Source: Desulfobacterales bacterium
Lineage (GTDB): Bacteria; Desulfobacterota; Desulfobacteria; Desulfobacterales; Desulfosarcinaceae
NCBI GenBank assembly: GCA_016218685.1
Contig: JACRDD010000039.1
Span: 1 to 51,617 of the forward strand
Length of the DNA: 51,617 nucleotides
Direction of reading: 5' to 3'
The notes beneath the pieces are model-generated. The model ran no database searches and had not been told where the DNA came from. It saw nothing but the letters and a program-made list of their open reading frames with translations. The position numbers and the translations under genes were made by a program. Position 1 is the stretch's first letter, and each line of letters starts with the position of its first letter. This document shows, one piece after another, positions 42,787-51,035 of this stretch.

Positions 42787-43712
42787 GCCTTGTCCGCCTT
42801 GATTTGGGCTTGTTCCGATTTCCGGTAAAAGGGCAACGTCATGGAGCGGGAAAACTCTTTACTACTGCAACCGATGCAGGGCGCGCCGGCATTGATGCAA
42901 AAATTGGTGCCGGCGTTCCACAGCCGCGTGGGGCAATCGGCATGGGTGACCGGTCCCAGGCAGCCCAGTTTGAACAGGCAGCCGCGGTCGGAAAAGTGTG
43001 CGGCGAAGTTTTCTCTCTCATAATCGGCGAAGCGTGGGCACTGGTCATGGACCAGACGGTCGAAGAACATTTTGGGCGCGCCGTCGGCGTTGAGTTCCGG
43101 CACGCCGAAGGCCAGCACCTGCACCAGGGTGCCCACCAGCCAGTCGGGATGGACCGGGCAGCCGGGAATGGCGATCAGGGGTTTGGCGATGCCGTTGGCC
43201 TGCAAGTACTCCCGGACGCTCTGGGAGCCGGTGGGGTTGTTCTCCGCGGCCGGGATGCCGCCATAACAGGCGCAGGCGCCCACCGTGACGATGGCCTCGG
43301 CCGCCGCGGCGGCCCGCAGCAGTTGCTGAGCGAAGGGTTCGCCGCCGATGACGCAGGCTTCGGGCATGGCGGCCGGCACGGCGCCTTCCACGGCCAGCAG
43401 GTAGCCGCCGCGCCGGATGTTGTCGTTGAGCACGCTCATGGCCAGCTCGCCGGTGGCCGTGGAGAGGGTGCCGTGAAACTGCATGGAGACATAGCGCGTC
43501 AGAATCGCGACCGGATCGGGATGCACCGCATTGAGCAGCGATACCGAACAGCCCGAACAGCTTTGGCCTTGGAGCCACAACAAGGGCGCCTGGCCGGAAG
43601 CCAAGGTCTGCACGGCCCGGGCCACAGCGGGCAGCGCGGTGGTGCTCACGCCCAAGAGGGCGGCGAGCTTGGCGCTCAAGAGCATGAACTGGCGTCGGCT
43701 GATTTCCGGCAT
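42783..43712 (-). CDS. periplasmic [NiFe] hydrogenase small subunit
   Basis: This 309-aa electron-transfer subunit has the Tat signal SRRQFMLLSAKLAALLG. The proximal cluster has Cys52, Cys55, Cys147 and Cys185. The distal one has His222, Cys225, Cys245 and Cys251. The medial one has Cys260, Cys279 and Cys282, plus Cys272 at the position that is Pro in [3Fe-4S] enzymes, which predicts a [4Fe-4S] medial cluster as in NiFeSe hydrogenases. No C-terminal membrane helix follows. The ATG at 43712 has GGAG 6 nt upstream; two earlier in-frame ATGs add an unlikely extension. It follows the large-subunit gene, the reverse of the usual order. Confidence 0.93.
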   Translation of the reverse strand: MPEISRRQFMLLSAKLAALLGVSTTALPAVARAVQTLASGQAPLLWLQGQSCSGCSVSLLNAVHPDPVAILTRYVSMQFHGTLSTATGELAMSVLNDNIRRGGYLLAVEGAVPAAMPEACVIGGEPFAQQLLRAAAAAEAIVTVGACACYGGIPAAENNPTGSQSVREYLQANGIAKPLIAIPGCPVHPDWLVGTLVQVLAFGVPELNADGAPKMFFDRLVHDQCPRFADYERENFAAHFSDRGCLFKLGCLGPVTHADCPTRLWNAGTNFCINAGAPCIGCSSKEFSRSMTLPFYRKSEQAQIKADKA

Positions 43713-43735
43713 GTTTTTCTCCATCCTTGATTGAA

Positions 43736-45250
43736 TCAATGGACCGCGCAGGCGATGCACGGGTCAAATGAGCGCACCACCCGTACCGCTTCCAGGGGAT
43801 GTTGAGCATTGGCGATAGGCGTGCCGATCAAGGCTTGCTCGACCGCGCCCGGACGTCCCTGGTCATCCCGGGGGGAACAGTTCCAGGTGGTGGGTACGAC
43901 GCATTGGTAATGGCCGATTTTATGATCGGCGATCTCCAGCCAATGGCCCAGGGCGCCCCGGGGCGCTTCACACAGGCCCTGGCCCTGGGCCTGTTTGGGG
44001 ATCGCAAACTCGGTGCAGGTCGGAGCACCGGGCTTGAGCTGGGCCAGCCAGTGTTCGCAGCGATCGGCCACCAGCTTGCATTCGATGGCCCGGGCGGCGT
44101 GCCGGCCCATGGTCGAGACCAGATCCTCCGGCTTCAGATTCAGTTGCCGTACGACATGGTCCACCCAGCGGCGCGCCTCGGCGTTGCTGCCTTGCAGGTA
44201 GAGCACCAGCAGGCGGGCCAGGGGGCCCACTTCCATCACCTGCCCCTGGTAGCGCGGCGCCTTGAGCCAGGTATAGGCCCCTTGCTTGCGGGGGTCGGGC
44301 TCGGTGCGGCCGGCCGTCGGGCCTAGACCCGAAGGCGAATTATAAAAGGAGTAGCGCACATCTTCGGTGATCAGGCCCGGGTCCAAGGCGGAGAGTTTGC
44401 CGGCGTTGACTACCCCGCCGGGCAGGAATTTGTCTTTGCCGTCATCGCTTTCCAAAAACCCGCCATAGGCCAGAAAGCTTCCGCAGCCCTTGCCCAGCTT
44501 AAAGTAATCCGGGAAGGCGGCAGCCACCGCCAGCACGTCGGGCAGGTAACATTGGTCGATAAAGCCGCGCAGGTCGTGCAGCATGGCGCCATAAGCAGCA
44601 ATTTTTTGCGCCGTTACCTGTTCGGTGACGCCACCGGGCACCAGCGAGGCCACATGGGGCAGTTTGCCTGCGAAGAGCGCCGCCATCTGGTGCGCCAGGG
44701 CGCGCATGCGCAAGCCCTCCAGGTAATTTTTGATGGCGATGGTGTTGGCTTCGGTGCCGTTCAGGTAGTGGCCTTCGTAGCGCGGGAAAAAGGGCGCTCC
44801 CGGATAAACGGCCGAGGAGGCTTTCTGGGCGAGCACCCAGTTTTTGAATTGGAGCAGATCGGCATCCTTGCCCGTGTATTGGGCAATGGCCGCAAGATCC
44901 ACGAAATCCACGGCCGCCAGATGGTAGAAATGGATGATGTGGCTCTGGATGTAGTTGGCGCCCAGAATCAGGTTGCGCATCAGGCGGCCGTTTTGCGGGG
45001 GCGTAATGCCGTAGGCCTGCTCCTGGGCCAGCACCGAGGCCATGCCGTGAGAGACCGGGCAGACGCCGCAGATGCGCTGGGTGATCTGCTGGGCATCCAG
45101 GGGATCGCGGCCCTTCAAGATCGTTTCGAAGCCGCGGAACATTTCGCCTTTGCAAAAGGCACCCGCCACCCGTCCCTCATCGACTTCGATATGGACCGCC
45201 AAATGGCCCTCGATACGGGTGATGGGATCGATCGCGATTTTTTCAACCAT
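43736..45250 (-). CDS. [NiFe] hydrogenase large subunit lacking the C-terminal maturation peptide
   Basis: This 504-aa subunit bears the NiFe site: L1 motif RICGVCPVSH (Cys61, Cys64) and L2 motif FDPCIACAVH (Cys498, Cys501, His504). GANYIQSHIIHFYHLAAVDFV places it near NiFeSe/group 1a enzymes, but a Cys codon (TGC) and not UGA encodes the first L2 ligand. The stop codon follows His504 directly. Normal large subunits have about 15 more residues that an endopeptidase removes after nickel insertion, so this one bypasses that step. The ATG at 45250 matches family N-termini (MVEKIAIDPITRIEGHL); an upstream ATG at 45301 is less likely. Confidence 0.94.
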   Translation of the reverse strand: MVEKIAIDPITRIEGHLAVHIEVDEGRVAGAFCKGEMFRGFETILKGRDPLDAQQITQRICGVCPVSHGMASVLAQEQAYGITPPQNGRLMRNLILGANYIQSHIIHFYHLAAVDFVDLAAIAQYTGKDADLLQFKNWVLAQKASSAVYPGAPFFPRYEGHYLNGTEANTIAIKNYLEGLRMRALAHQMAALFAGKLPHVASLVPGGVTEQVTAQKIAAYGAMLHDLRGFIDQCYLPDVLAVAAAFPDYFKLGKGCGSFLAYGGFLESDDGKDKFLPGGVVNAGKLSALDPGLITEDVRYSFYNSPSGLGPTAGRTEPDPRKQGAYTWLKAPRYQGQVMEVGPLARLLVLYLQGSNAEARRWVDHVVRQLNLKPEDLVSTMGRHAARAIECKLVADRCEHWLAQLKPGAPTCTEFAIPKQAQGQGLCEAPRGALGHWLEIADHKIGHYQCVVPTTWNCSPRDDQGRPGAVEQALIGTPIANAQHPLEAVRVVRSFDPCIACAVH

Positions 45251-45490
45251 CCGGATTGGGTTCCTTTTCTCCGGCGCATGCCGTGGGTTTACGAATGTCA
45301 AAACTGGATCATTGCTATTATCGACAGGGTGAGCGGCGGACTTAACGGATTAGTTTTTTGGGAGATCAGTCCCCCTTCTAATCTTTTCAAGAAATGCGGC
45401 GATGATGATTCAAGCCGGAATTGCAGGCAACGCCGAACAGGGCCGGCCATAACCCAACCATTATGGTGTCGGCGACACGGGGGATGACGC
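45251..45490. other. divergent control region, hydrogenase operon and 45491 operon
   Basis: This 240-bp region separates two divergent operons. It contains CCATAA-N8-TTATGG (45447-45466) and GTGTCG-G-CGACAC (45466-45478), two dyads next to the start of the membrane-protein gene. I could not place a sigma-70 or sigma-54 promoter with confidence. Confidence 0.4.
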
Positions 45491-46084
45491 ATGATGAACG
45501 ACCAAAAAGCGGTTCAGGCAGCCAAGCCGTCGAAGTGGAAGAAGTATATTTTCATCGCGCTCGGCCTGATCATGGCCGGCGCGCTGCTCATGTGGGTGGA
45601 CATGGGCCTCTTTTTCAAGGTGGTGTCGCTGCTGGGCATCGCCCTGACGGTCGGCTCGATTTTCGTGATGCTGCTTACCTATAAAAAGAGCCGCGAGATC
45701 AAGCCCGGGGCCATGGCCGTTTCGGTGGCCATGAGCGCCGCTTGTCTGCTGGTCTATTCGCTGTTTCTAAAGAGCGGACTGGGAGTGCTCGTCTGGCTGC
45801 TGGGATTGGCCGTCGGCGCCGGGGCCGGCGTGGGCTGGTCACTGGTCACGCCGCTGTTCCGCGAGGGCGCGGCCGTCAAGCGGGCCGGCAACATCTGGTA
45901 CCTCGCCGTCTGGGGGGCGATTTTCGTGTTGAACCAGTCCCTGATCCTGGCGATGGGCCGCAGCCCGGCGATCTCCATGATGCTGCTCATCTTCGGCACC
46001 GGCCTGGTCATCGGCAACAGCGGTGCGTACATCGCGGGGTATTACAAGCTGAAAGGCCTAAACCCGAAGGAATGCGATCGATGA
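45491..46084 (+). CDS. polytopic membrane protein of unknown function
   Basis: This 197-aa protein has a basic N-terminus and about six membrane helices (about 19-36, 40-60, 74-92, 95-115, 135-155, 158-185), with little soluble sequence. I do not recognise the family. GGGGGAT precedes the start (ATG ATG). Its stop overlaps the start of the 1263-aa secreted protein (ATGA), so the two are translationally coupled and probably work together, for example as a membrane partner or export or anchoring factor. Confidence 0.85.
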   Translation: MMNDQKAVQAAKPSKWKKYIFIALGLIMAGALLMWVDMGLFFKVVSLLGIALTVGSIFVMLLTYKKSREIKPGAMAVSVAMSAACLLVYSLFLKSGLGVLVWLLGLAVGAGAGVGWSLVTPLFREGAAVKRAGNIWYLAVWGAIFVLNQSLILAMGRSPAISMMLLIFGTGLVIGNSGAYIAGYYKLKGLNPKECDR

Positions 46085-49000
46085 AGACCCTGCCAACATC
46101 CCTGTCGTCCAAAGCAAACCGATACCTGGTGGCGTTCTGCTTGCTGCTGGGCTTCGGTCCGACGCTCCATCCGGCCCATGCGGCCTTGAACCCCATCACC
46201 AGTTGCAACGTGCAGGGGGATAACTCCGCGGTGAACTTTAAGCTCAAGCCCTCCGGGGAGGATCTCGACCTGAACAGCGGGGGGCCGGCGGCCGACCTGG
46301 CGGCCGTGCTGGTGCATGTGGGGCCGGGAGAAAAGCCCACCGTGCGCATCAGTTGCTATGGCGAGGGCGGCAACCAGCCGAACTCCAAGGTGTGGCTTTC
46401 CCCCCGATTCACGGTCCCGGGCGCGACCTACGTAGGTAATCCGGACAAAGACAAATGGCGCGGGTCCTCCTGGGTGCTGCCGGTCAAGCCGGAATGGAAC
46501 GAGTTTGCGGTCAAGGTTGACCTGGTGGATAGTCAAGGCACGCTGGCCTCGTCTTCGTCCCGCACCTTGCGCTTCTTCGCTTTCGTGCTGGAGATGTCGC
46601 CGGCCGGACGTCTGATCTCGCCCTTCAGCGATTACCCGGAGGTCCGGGTTCAGGCGGCCGTGACCGACGTGGATGGGAACGTGTACGCGGCCATCGATTG
46701 CCACGACGGCAAGAGTCAGGGTCGAAAAGTCAAACGGGCCTTGGTGCGGTTCGCCCGGGATGGCAGCAATCTGAGACTCTATGAAGTCAAAGACGACAAC
46801 GCCTCTCCCATGGCCGTGGACAATGCCGGCCGGCTGTATGCCTACTGCATGAACCACATCGTCGAGTTCAACGCGGACATGGATTTTGTGCGGCCCATAG
46901 CGGCTTTCACCGCCAACATCGAACATGAATTGACGGCTGAAGTTCTTAAAGGAGGAGCCTGGCCTGCCAAGGGCAAGAAACGCACGGTTCCCTTCTATAG
47001 CGATTTCTATCCCGACCGCTTCGCATCGGGCTGCGCCCTGCGCGGCAACGATCTTTACTATCGCGCCTGTGTCTACCCATCGGTGGCCGGCGGCCAGAAT
47101 GTCTTTTTGGCCGCGACCTCCCTGACCGACGGCGAGTCCAAGAAACTGGCCGCGGTCAAAATCGGTTTGGGCCCCCTGCTGGGCCCGGGCAATACGCTTT
47201 ATATCGTCGAGGATCTGAAAGACAGCGAACGGCGGCGGAACTCCCGCGGCTACCTCACCCACGAGATGAAGGTGTTCGGGCTGGACGGCACCCTGCAAAA
47301 ATCCATTCCGTTCGGCGAGACCTGGAGCCACTCGGCCGTGAAGGGGTTCGATGGCGCGGGCTATTTGCTGGGCCGCCATTGGATCAGCTCCCCGGACCTG
47401 CAGCGCTTCGAAAGCCTGACCTATGGACGCATCCGGACGCGCTATCTGACGCCGGGCGCTTCCAACAAGGAGAGAATAGACGTGCCCTTCCTGAAGCCCG
47501 CCGATACTCATCAGGTGCTGGATGCCGGCGCCTGGTACCACGGGGGCGCCATGTATATCAATTACGCGGACGGCGCTATCGTCAAATGCGTCTCCAGGGT
47601 TCCGGGCGCCGAAAAGGACCCGCTGCGCGGTGCGGGCAGCGGCAAGCTTATGGCCGTCGGCGCCGCTTCCGCAACAGGCGAAGCGCCGGCAACGTCGGCG
47701 GAGCAACCGGACGAGAACGGCGCGGCCGAGGCCGCGGGCGCCACCGGACCGGTAACACCCGGTCAGGCGGCCGGCGCCACCGCGGCGGCGGGCGTGCTGG
47801 CGATCCTCGGTTCGCTGCTGTTCAGCCGCGCCATGGGCGTGGATCTGGCCGGTATCAAGGAGGCGGTCGATCTGCTGCTCGGCCCCTCAAGCCCGGCGGC
47901 CGCCGTTGCGCCTCCCCCGCCGGCCCCGGCGCTGCACAGCGACGGCGAGGTGAACGCCCACGGCGAGGTGTGGAGCGAGAACAGCGGCTGGGTGAGCCGG
48001 GCCGACTACGAAAAGGATGTGGCCACCCGGCGCCTCATCGACGAGGTCAACACGGGGGTCAACGCCCGGTCCGACGCCGTGGCCCAGGATCTGGGCCGGA
48101 TCGCCGAGGATTCCCGCCGCCGGCTCGAAGCGATGCGCGAGGCCCAACACTATGTCGATTTGAGCACCCAACTGGCCGAAAGGTTCGGGAGCACCGCGGA
48201 AAAGGCCTGGTGTCTCGATTTCATCAACCGCCACGCCAAGGCCGGGCCCAACGGCTACGAGATCGATCCCGAAACCGCCCGCCGGATGTATGACGGCCTG
48301 AAGAAGCAGATGGTCACCTCCGGGCAGATCGCCCACCAGGCCGAGGCCGAATACCAGACGGCCGCGGCGGACGAGCTGGAAAAGAAGGGCGAGGTCGCGG
48401 CCCAGATTCGCGACAACGCCACCCGGGTCAACCGGGTGCTGGCCAAATTCGATCCCACGGGCACCGGCGAGAAGATCGTGGGGTTCCAGCAGGGGGCCTA
48501 CGGCGCCATCGACGGCTACGAAAAGGGCGGCATCGCCGGCGCCGCCGAGGCAGCGGCCCTCACCGTGGCCGACAACTATACCGAGGGGTATGCCAGCGGC
48601 AACTACCATGCCCTGAAGGAGGCCTATGCCGAGCAGGGCCTCTCGGATCAATCCCTGGCCGAGCGTCTGGCCAAGGCCAACCTGGAGACGGCCAACAACA
48701 AGTACAATGCCCTCGACCACGCGGGCAAGGCGGCCCACCACCTGATGGAGGGCGAGTACGGCGCGGCCGTGGATTCCACCCTGGATGCCGTCGATGCCAA
48801 GGACCAGCTCAAACAGGACTACGGCAAGGCCAGGGAGTGGGCCACCCGGCCCCCGGCCGAGGCCGCGCCGGTGGCCACGCCCGAGGATGGCAAGAAATCC
48901 CTGGGCACCCTGCGCCGGGAGTCGTTCGAAGAGACGCGCAAGTCCATGGACAACGAGATCAAGATGATGCAGGAGCTCAACCGCATCGCGGATATTTCCG

Positions 49001-49872
49001 ACCCCGTCCAGCGCCAGGCCGAACTGGTGCGGGTGCGCAACGCCGATCCTTCGACCTTCAACGTAGCCCAGAAGCAAATGCATCCCGACACCGCCGCGGC
49101 GGTCACCGATACCAACCGGGCGCTCAGCGACCGGGTGGTCGAGCGCCAGGCCCAGATCCTCAAGGAGATGGGCTACGATCCGGGGGTGCGCCTCACCGGC
49201 AAGGCCGGCGGCGCGGATACGGACGGCTTCTGGAGCCTCAAGGACGCCGACGGCAAGGTGCTCTCCGACGCCGACACGCGCAAGCTCGCTGGGGATGCCC
49301 TGGAAAAGGCCTCCGACGAAGTGCTTGGCCCCCTGGGCACGGATGCCGACCAGATGGGGCACAAGATCATGAACGATAGTCCCGAGAAGTTCTCGGCCGA
49401 TCCCAACGACCTGGGCATCAACTCCCGGGACGGCCGCATCGAGGAGGGCCGGCTGGTATTCGACGATCACGCCAAGACTGGCGCGCACTGGAAAGACGAT
49501 CCGCGGCAGGCGGCGCTCACCGCGCCCAAGGAGCGGATCTCGGAGGCGGCCATGACCCGGGAGAATGCCGAATCCCTGGGCGAGGTGATGAAGACCAAGA
49601 CCGGCCACCTGGACGAAATCGCCCAGAGCAGGGGGGCCGTTTCCGAGTCCGACATGCGCGACCTGGCCCGGGAGTTGACCAAGACCAACCACCGCACCTT
49701 CCTGCCCATGGCGGAGAAGGCCGGCGTGAAGCCCACCGCCGAGTACCGGGATTTGATGCAAAAGCTGATGCTGGTCAAGGACGGCGAGATCTCCAGCGGG
49801 CAACTGCCGCCCCGAAGCGAAATCGACCGGATCATCGCGGAGAACGTGGGCATGCTCAAGCAGGCCCTGTAA
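46081..49872 (+). CDS. 1263-aa secreted modular protein of unknown function
   Basis: The protein starts with a signal peptide (about 1-35, ending AHA). Residues about 36-185 look Ig-like and about 186-520 contain beta-propeller-like repeats (AAVTDVDGNVYAAIDCHDGK, ASPMAVDNAGRLYAY, GFDGAGYLLGRHW). A low-complexity Ala/Pro/Gly region (about 521-615) has a hydrophobic stretch at 564-586. The C-terminal half (about 620-1263) is charged and helical, with EVWSENSGWVSRADYEKD near 628 and GADTDGFWSLKDADGKVLS near 1045. No toxin or enzyme motif was recognised. The start at 46081 was chosen for the signal peptide and the overlap with the preceding gene; the open frame continues upstream as a shadow. Confidence 0.85.
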   Translation: MKTLPTSLSSKANRYLVAFCLLLGFGPTLHPAHAALNPITSCNVQGDNSAVNFKLKPSGEDLDLNSGGPAADLAAVLVHVGPGEKPTVRISCYGEGGNQPNSKVWLSPRFTVPGATYVGNPDKDKWRGSSWVLPVKPEWNEFAVKVDLVDSQGTLASSSSRTLRFFAFVLEMSPAGRLISPFSDYPEVRVQAAVTDVDGNVYAAIDCHDGKSQGRKVKRALVRFARDGSNLRLYEVKDDNASPMAVDNAGRLYAYCMNHIVEFNADMDFVRPIAAFTANIEHELTAEVLKGGAWPAKGKKRTVPFYSDFYPDRFASGCALRGNDLYYRACVYPSVAGGQNVFLAATSLTDGESKKLAAVKIGLGPLLGPGNTLYIVEDLKDSERRRNSRGYLTHEMKVFGLDGTLQKSIPFGETWSHSAVKGFDGAGYLLGRHWISSPDLQRFESLTYGRIRTRYLTPGASNKERIDVPFLKPADTHQVLDAGAWYHGGAMYINYADGAIVKCVSRVPGAEKDPLRGAGSGKLMAVGAASATGEAPATSAEQPDENGAAEAAGATGPVTPGQAAGATAAAGVLAILGSLLFSRAMGVDLAGIKEAVDLLLGPSSPAAAVAPPPPAPALHSDGEVNAHGEVWSENSGWVSRADYEKDVATRRLIDEVNTGVNARSDAVAQDLGRIAEDSRRRLEAMREAQHYVDLSTQLAERFGSTAEKAWCLDFINRHAKAGPNGYEIDPETARRMYDGLKKQMVTSGQIAHQAEAEYQTAAADELEKKGEVAAQIRDNATRVNRVLAKFDPTGTGEKIVGFQQGAYGAIDGYEKGGIAGAAEAAALTVADNYTEGYASGNYHALKEAYAEQGLSDQSLAERLAKANLETANNKYNALDHAGKAAHHLMEGEYGAAVDSTLDAVDAKDQLKQDYGKAREWATRPPAEAAPVATPEDGKKSLGTLRRESFEETRKSMDNEIKMMQELNRIADISDPVQRQAELVRVRNADPSTFNVAQKQMHPDTAAAVTDTNRALSDRVVERQAQILKEMGYDPGVRLTGKAGGADTDGFWSLKDADGKVLSDADTRKLAGDALEKASDEVLGPLGTDADQMGHKIMNDSPEKFSADPNDLGINSRDGRIEEGRLVFDDHAKTGAHWKDDPRQAALTAPKERISEAAMTRENAESLGEVMKTKTGHLDEIAQSRGAVSESDMRDLARELTKTNHRTFLPMAEKAGVKPTAEYRDLMQKLMLVKDGEISSGQLPPRSEIDRIIAENVGMLKQAL

Positions 49873-49912
49873 CGTTGCCGCCGCGATGCCACCCGGCCCG
49901 TCACCAACCACG

Positions 49913-49943
49913 GCCGCCGCGGCTCCCCCGGAACCGCGGCGGC
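49913..49943. terminator. GC-rich hairpin between convergent genes
   Basis: GCCGCCGCGG (49913-49922) and CCGCGGCGGC (49934-49943) form a perfect 10-bp stem with an 11-nt loop, between the stops of the 1263-aa gene and the convergent flavoprotein. No T-run is present on either side, so it would act as a barrier or need Rho. Confidence 0.5.
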
Positions 49944-49947
49944 GAAG

Positions 49948-50925
49948 CTATCGGCAGATACCGGCGAACTTCTCTTTGAGGATCGCTTCGGCCTCGGCCA
50001 TGATGCGGTCCAGCAGCTCCTTGCAGGTGGGGATATCCCGGATCAGGCCCATGCACTGGCCGGCCGACAGAATGGCCGCCTGGGTGTCCCCGCCTTCCAG
50101 CATTTTCGTTTTGCCCACCAAACCGGAGACATAGGGGATCAGATCCTCGATCTTGGTGTTGCCCTTACTCTCGATCTCCAGCACCTTGTCCACCACCGGA
50201 TTGTGCATCACCCGCTCGGTGTTGCGCAGGCTGCGCATGATCAGGCGGGTGTCCAACTCGCCGTGTTCCACCAGGGCGCGCTTAACGTTCTCGTGCACCG
50301 GCGCCTCCTGGACGGCCACGAAGCGCGTGCCCATGTTCATGCCGTCGGCGCCCAGGGCCAGGGCCGCCACCAGGCCGCGGCCGTCGGCGAAACCGCCCGA
50401 GGCCACGATGGGAATCTTCAGGGCGTCGCGGGTGAGCGGCACCAGGATCAGGCTGGTGACATCGTCTTCGCCCGGATGGCCGGCGGCCTCGAAGCCGTCG
50501 ATGCTCACCGCGTCGCAGCCGATCTTCTCGGCCTTGAGGGCGTGGCGCACCGAGGTGCATTTGTGGATCACCCGGATGCCGGCCGACTTGAGCTGGGCCA
50601 TGTACGGCTCGGGATTGCGGCCGGCGGTCTCGATGAATTTGATCCCCTCCTCAATGCACACCCGGATGAAGGCCGGATAATCGGGCGGCCGCAAGGTGGG
50701 CAAGAAGGTGAGGTTGATGCCGAAGGGTTTGCTCGTCATCTGACGGCACTTGCGGATCTCGGCGCGCAGGCCTTCGGGATCGCCGAAGCTCAGGGCGGTC
50801 ATAAATCCCATGCCGCCGGCATTGGCCACGGCCGCGGCCAGCTCGGCCCGCGCGATCCACATCAGGCCGCCCTGCACGATGGGGCGTTCCACGCCGAACA
50901 TCTCGGTGATTCGGGTTTTGATCAT
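49948..50925 (-). CDS. nitronate monooxygenase/2-nitropropane dioxygenase-like flavoprotein
   Basis: This 325-aa FMN-dependent TIM-barrel protein starts MIKTRITEMFGVERPIVQGG and contains GFEAAGHPGE (catalytic His), ASGGFADGRGLVAALALGADGMNMGTRF (FMN phosphate site) and SAGQCMGLI. The family includes nitronate monooxygenases, FabK-like enoyl-ACP reductases and PfaD-like proteins, so the reaction is open. The ATG at 50925 has GGAG 6 nt upstream. Confidence 0.92.
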   Translation of the reverse strand: MIKTRITEMFGVERPIVQGGLMWIARAELAAAVANAGGMGFMTALSFGDPEGLRAEIRKCRQMTSKPFGINLTFLPTLRPPDYPAFIRVCIEEGIKFIETAGRNPEPYMAQLKSAGIRVIHKCTSVRHALKAEKIGCDAVSIDGFEAAGHPGEDDVTSLILVPLTRDALKIPIVASGGFADGRGLVAALALGADGMNMGTRFVAVQEAPVHENVKRALVEHGELDTRLIMRSLRNTERVMHNPVVDKVLEIESKGNTKIEDLIPYVSGLVGKTKMLEGGDTQAAILSAGQCMGLIRDIPTCKELLDRIMAEAEAILKEKFAGICR

Positions 50926-51035
50926 GGGTTTCTCCAACAGTTAAAAAGGTTAGGAAGATAGATTCTGAAGTTCATCCAAGTATTTTTTCATAGCGTTTGT
51001 GCTCCTTGAAGACAATCATATCTGATGCATGATGG

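Noticed and set aside
43736..43738. TGA after the last hydrogenase histidine as selenocysteine or readthrough
   Set aside because: NiFeSe enzymes place Sec at the first L2 Cys, which is TGC here; readthrough would give an unrelated peptide over the small-subunit start.
47887..49911. Long minus-strand open frame opposite the 1263-aa protein
   Set aside because: Low-complexity leucine/glycine/valine-rich sequence without start signals; the plus frame has a signal peptide and is coupled to the upstream gene.
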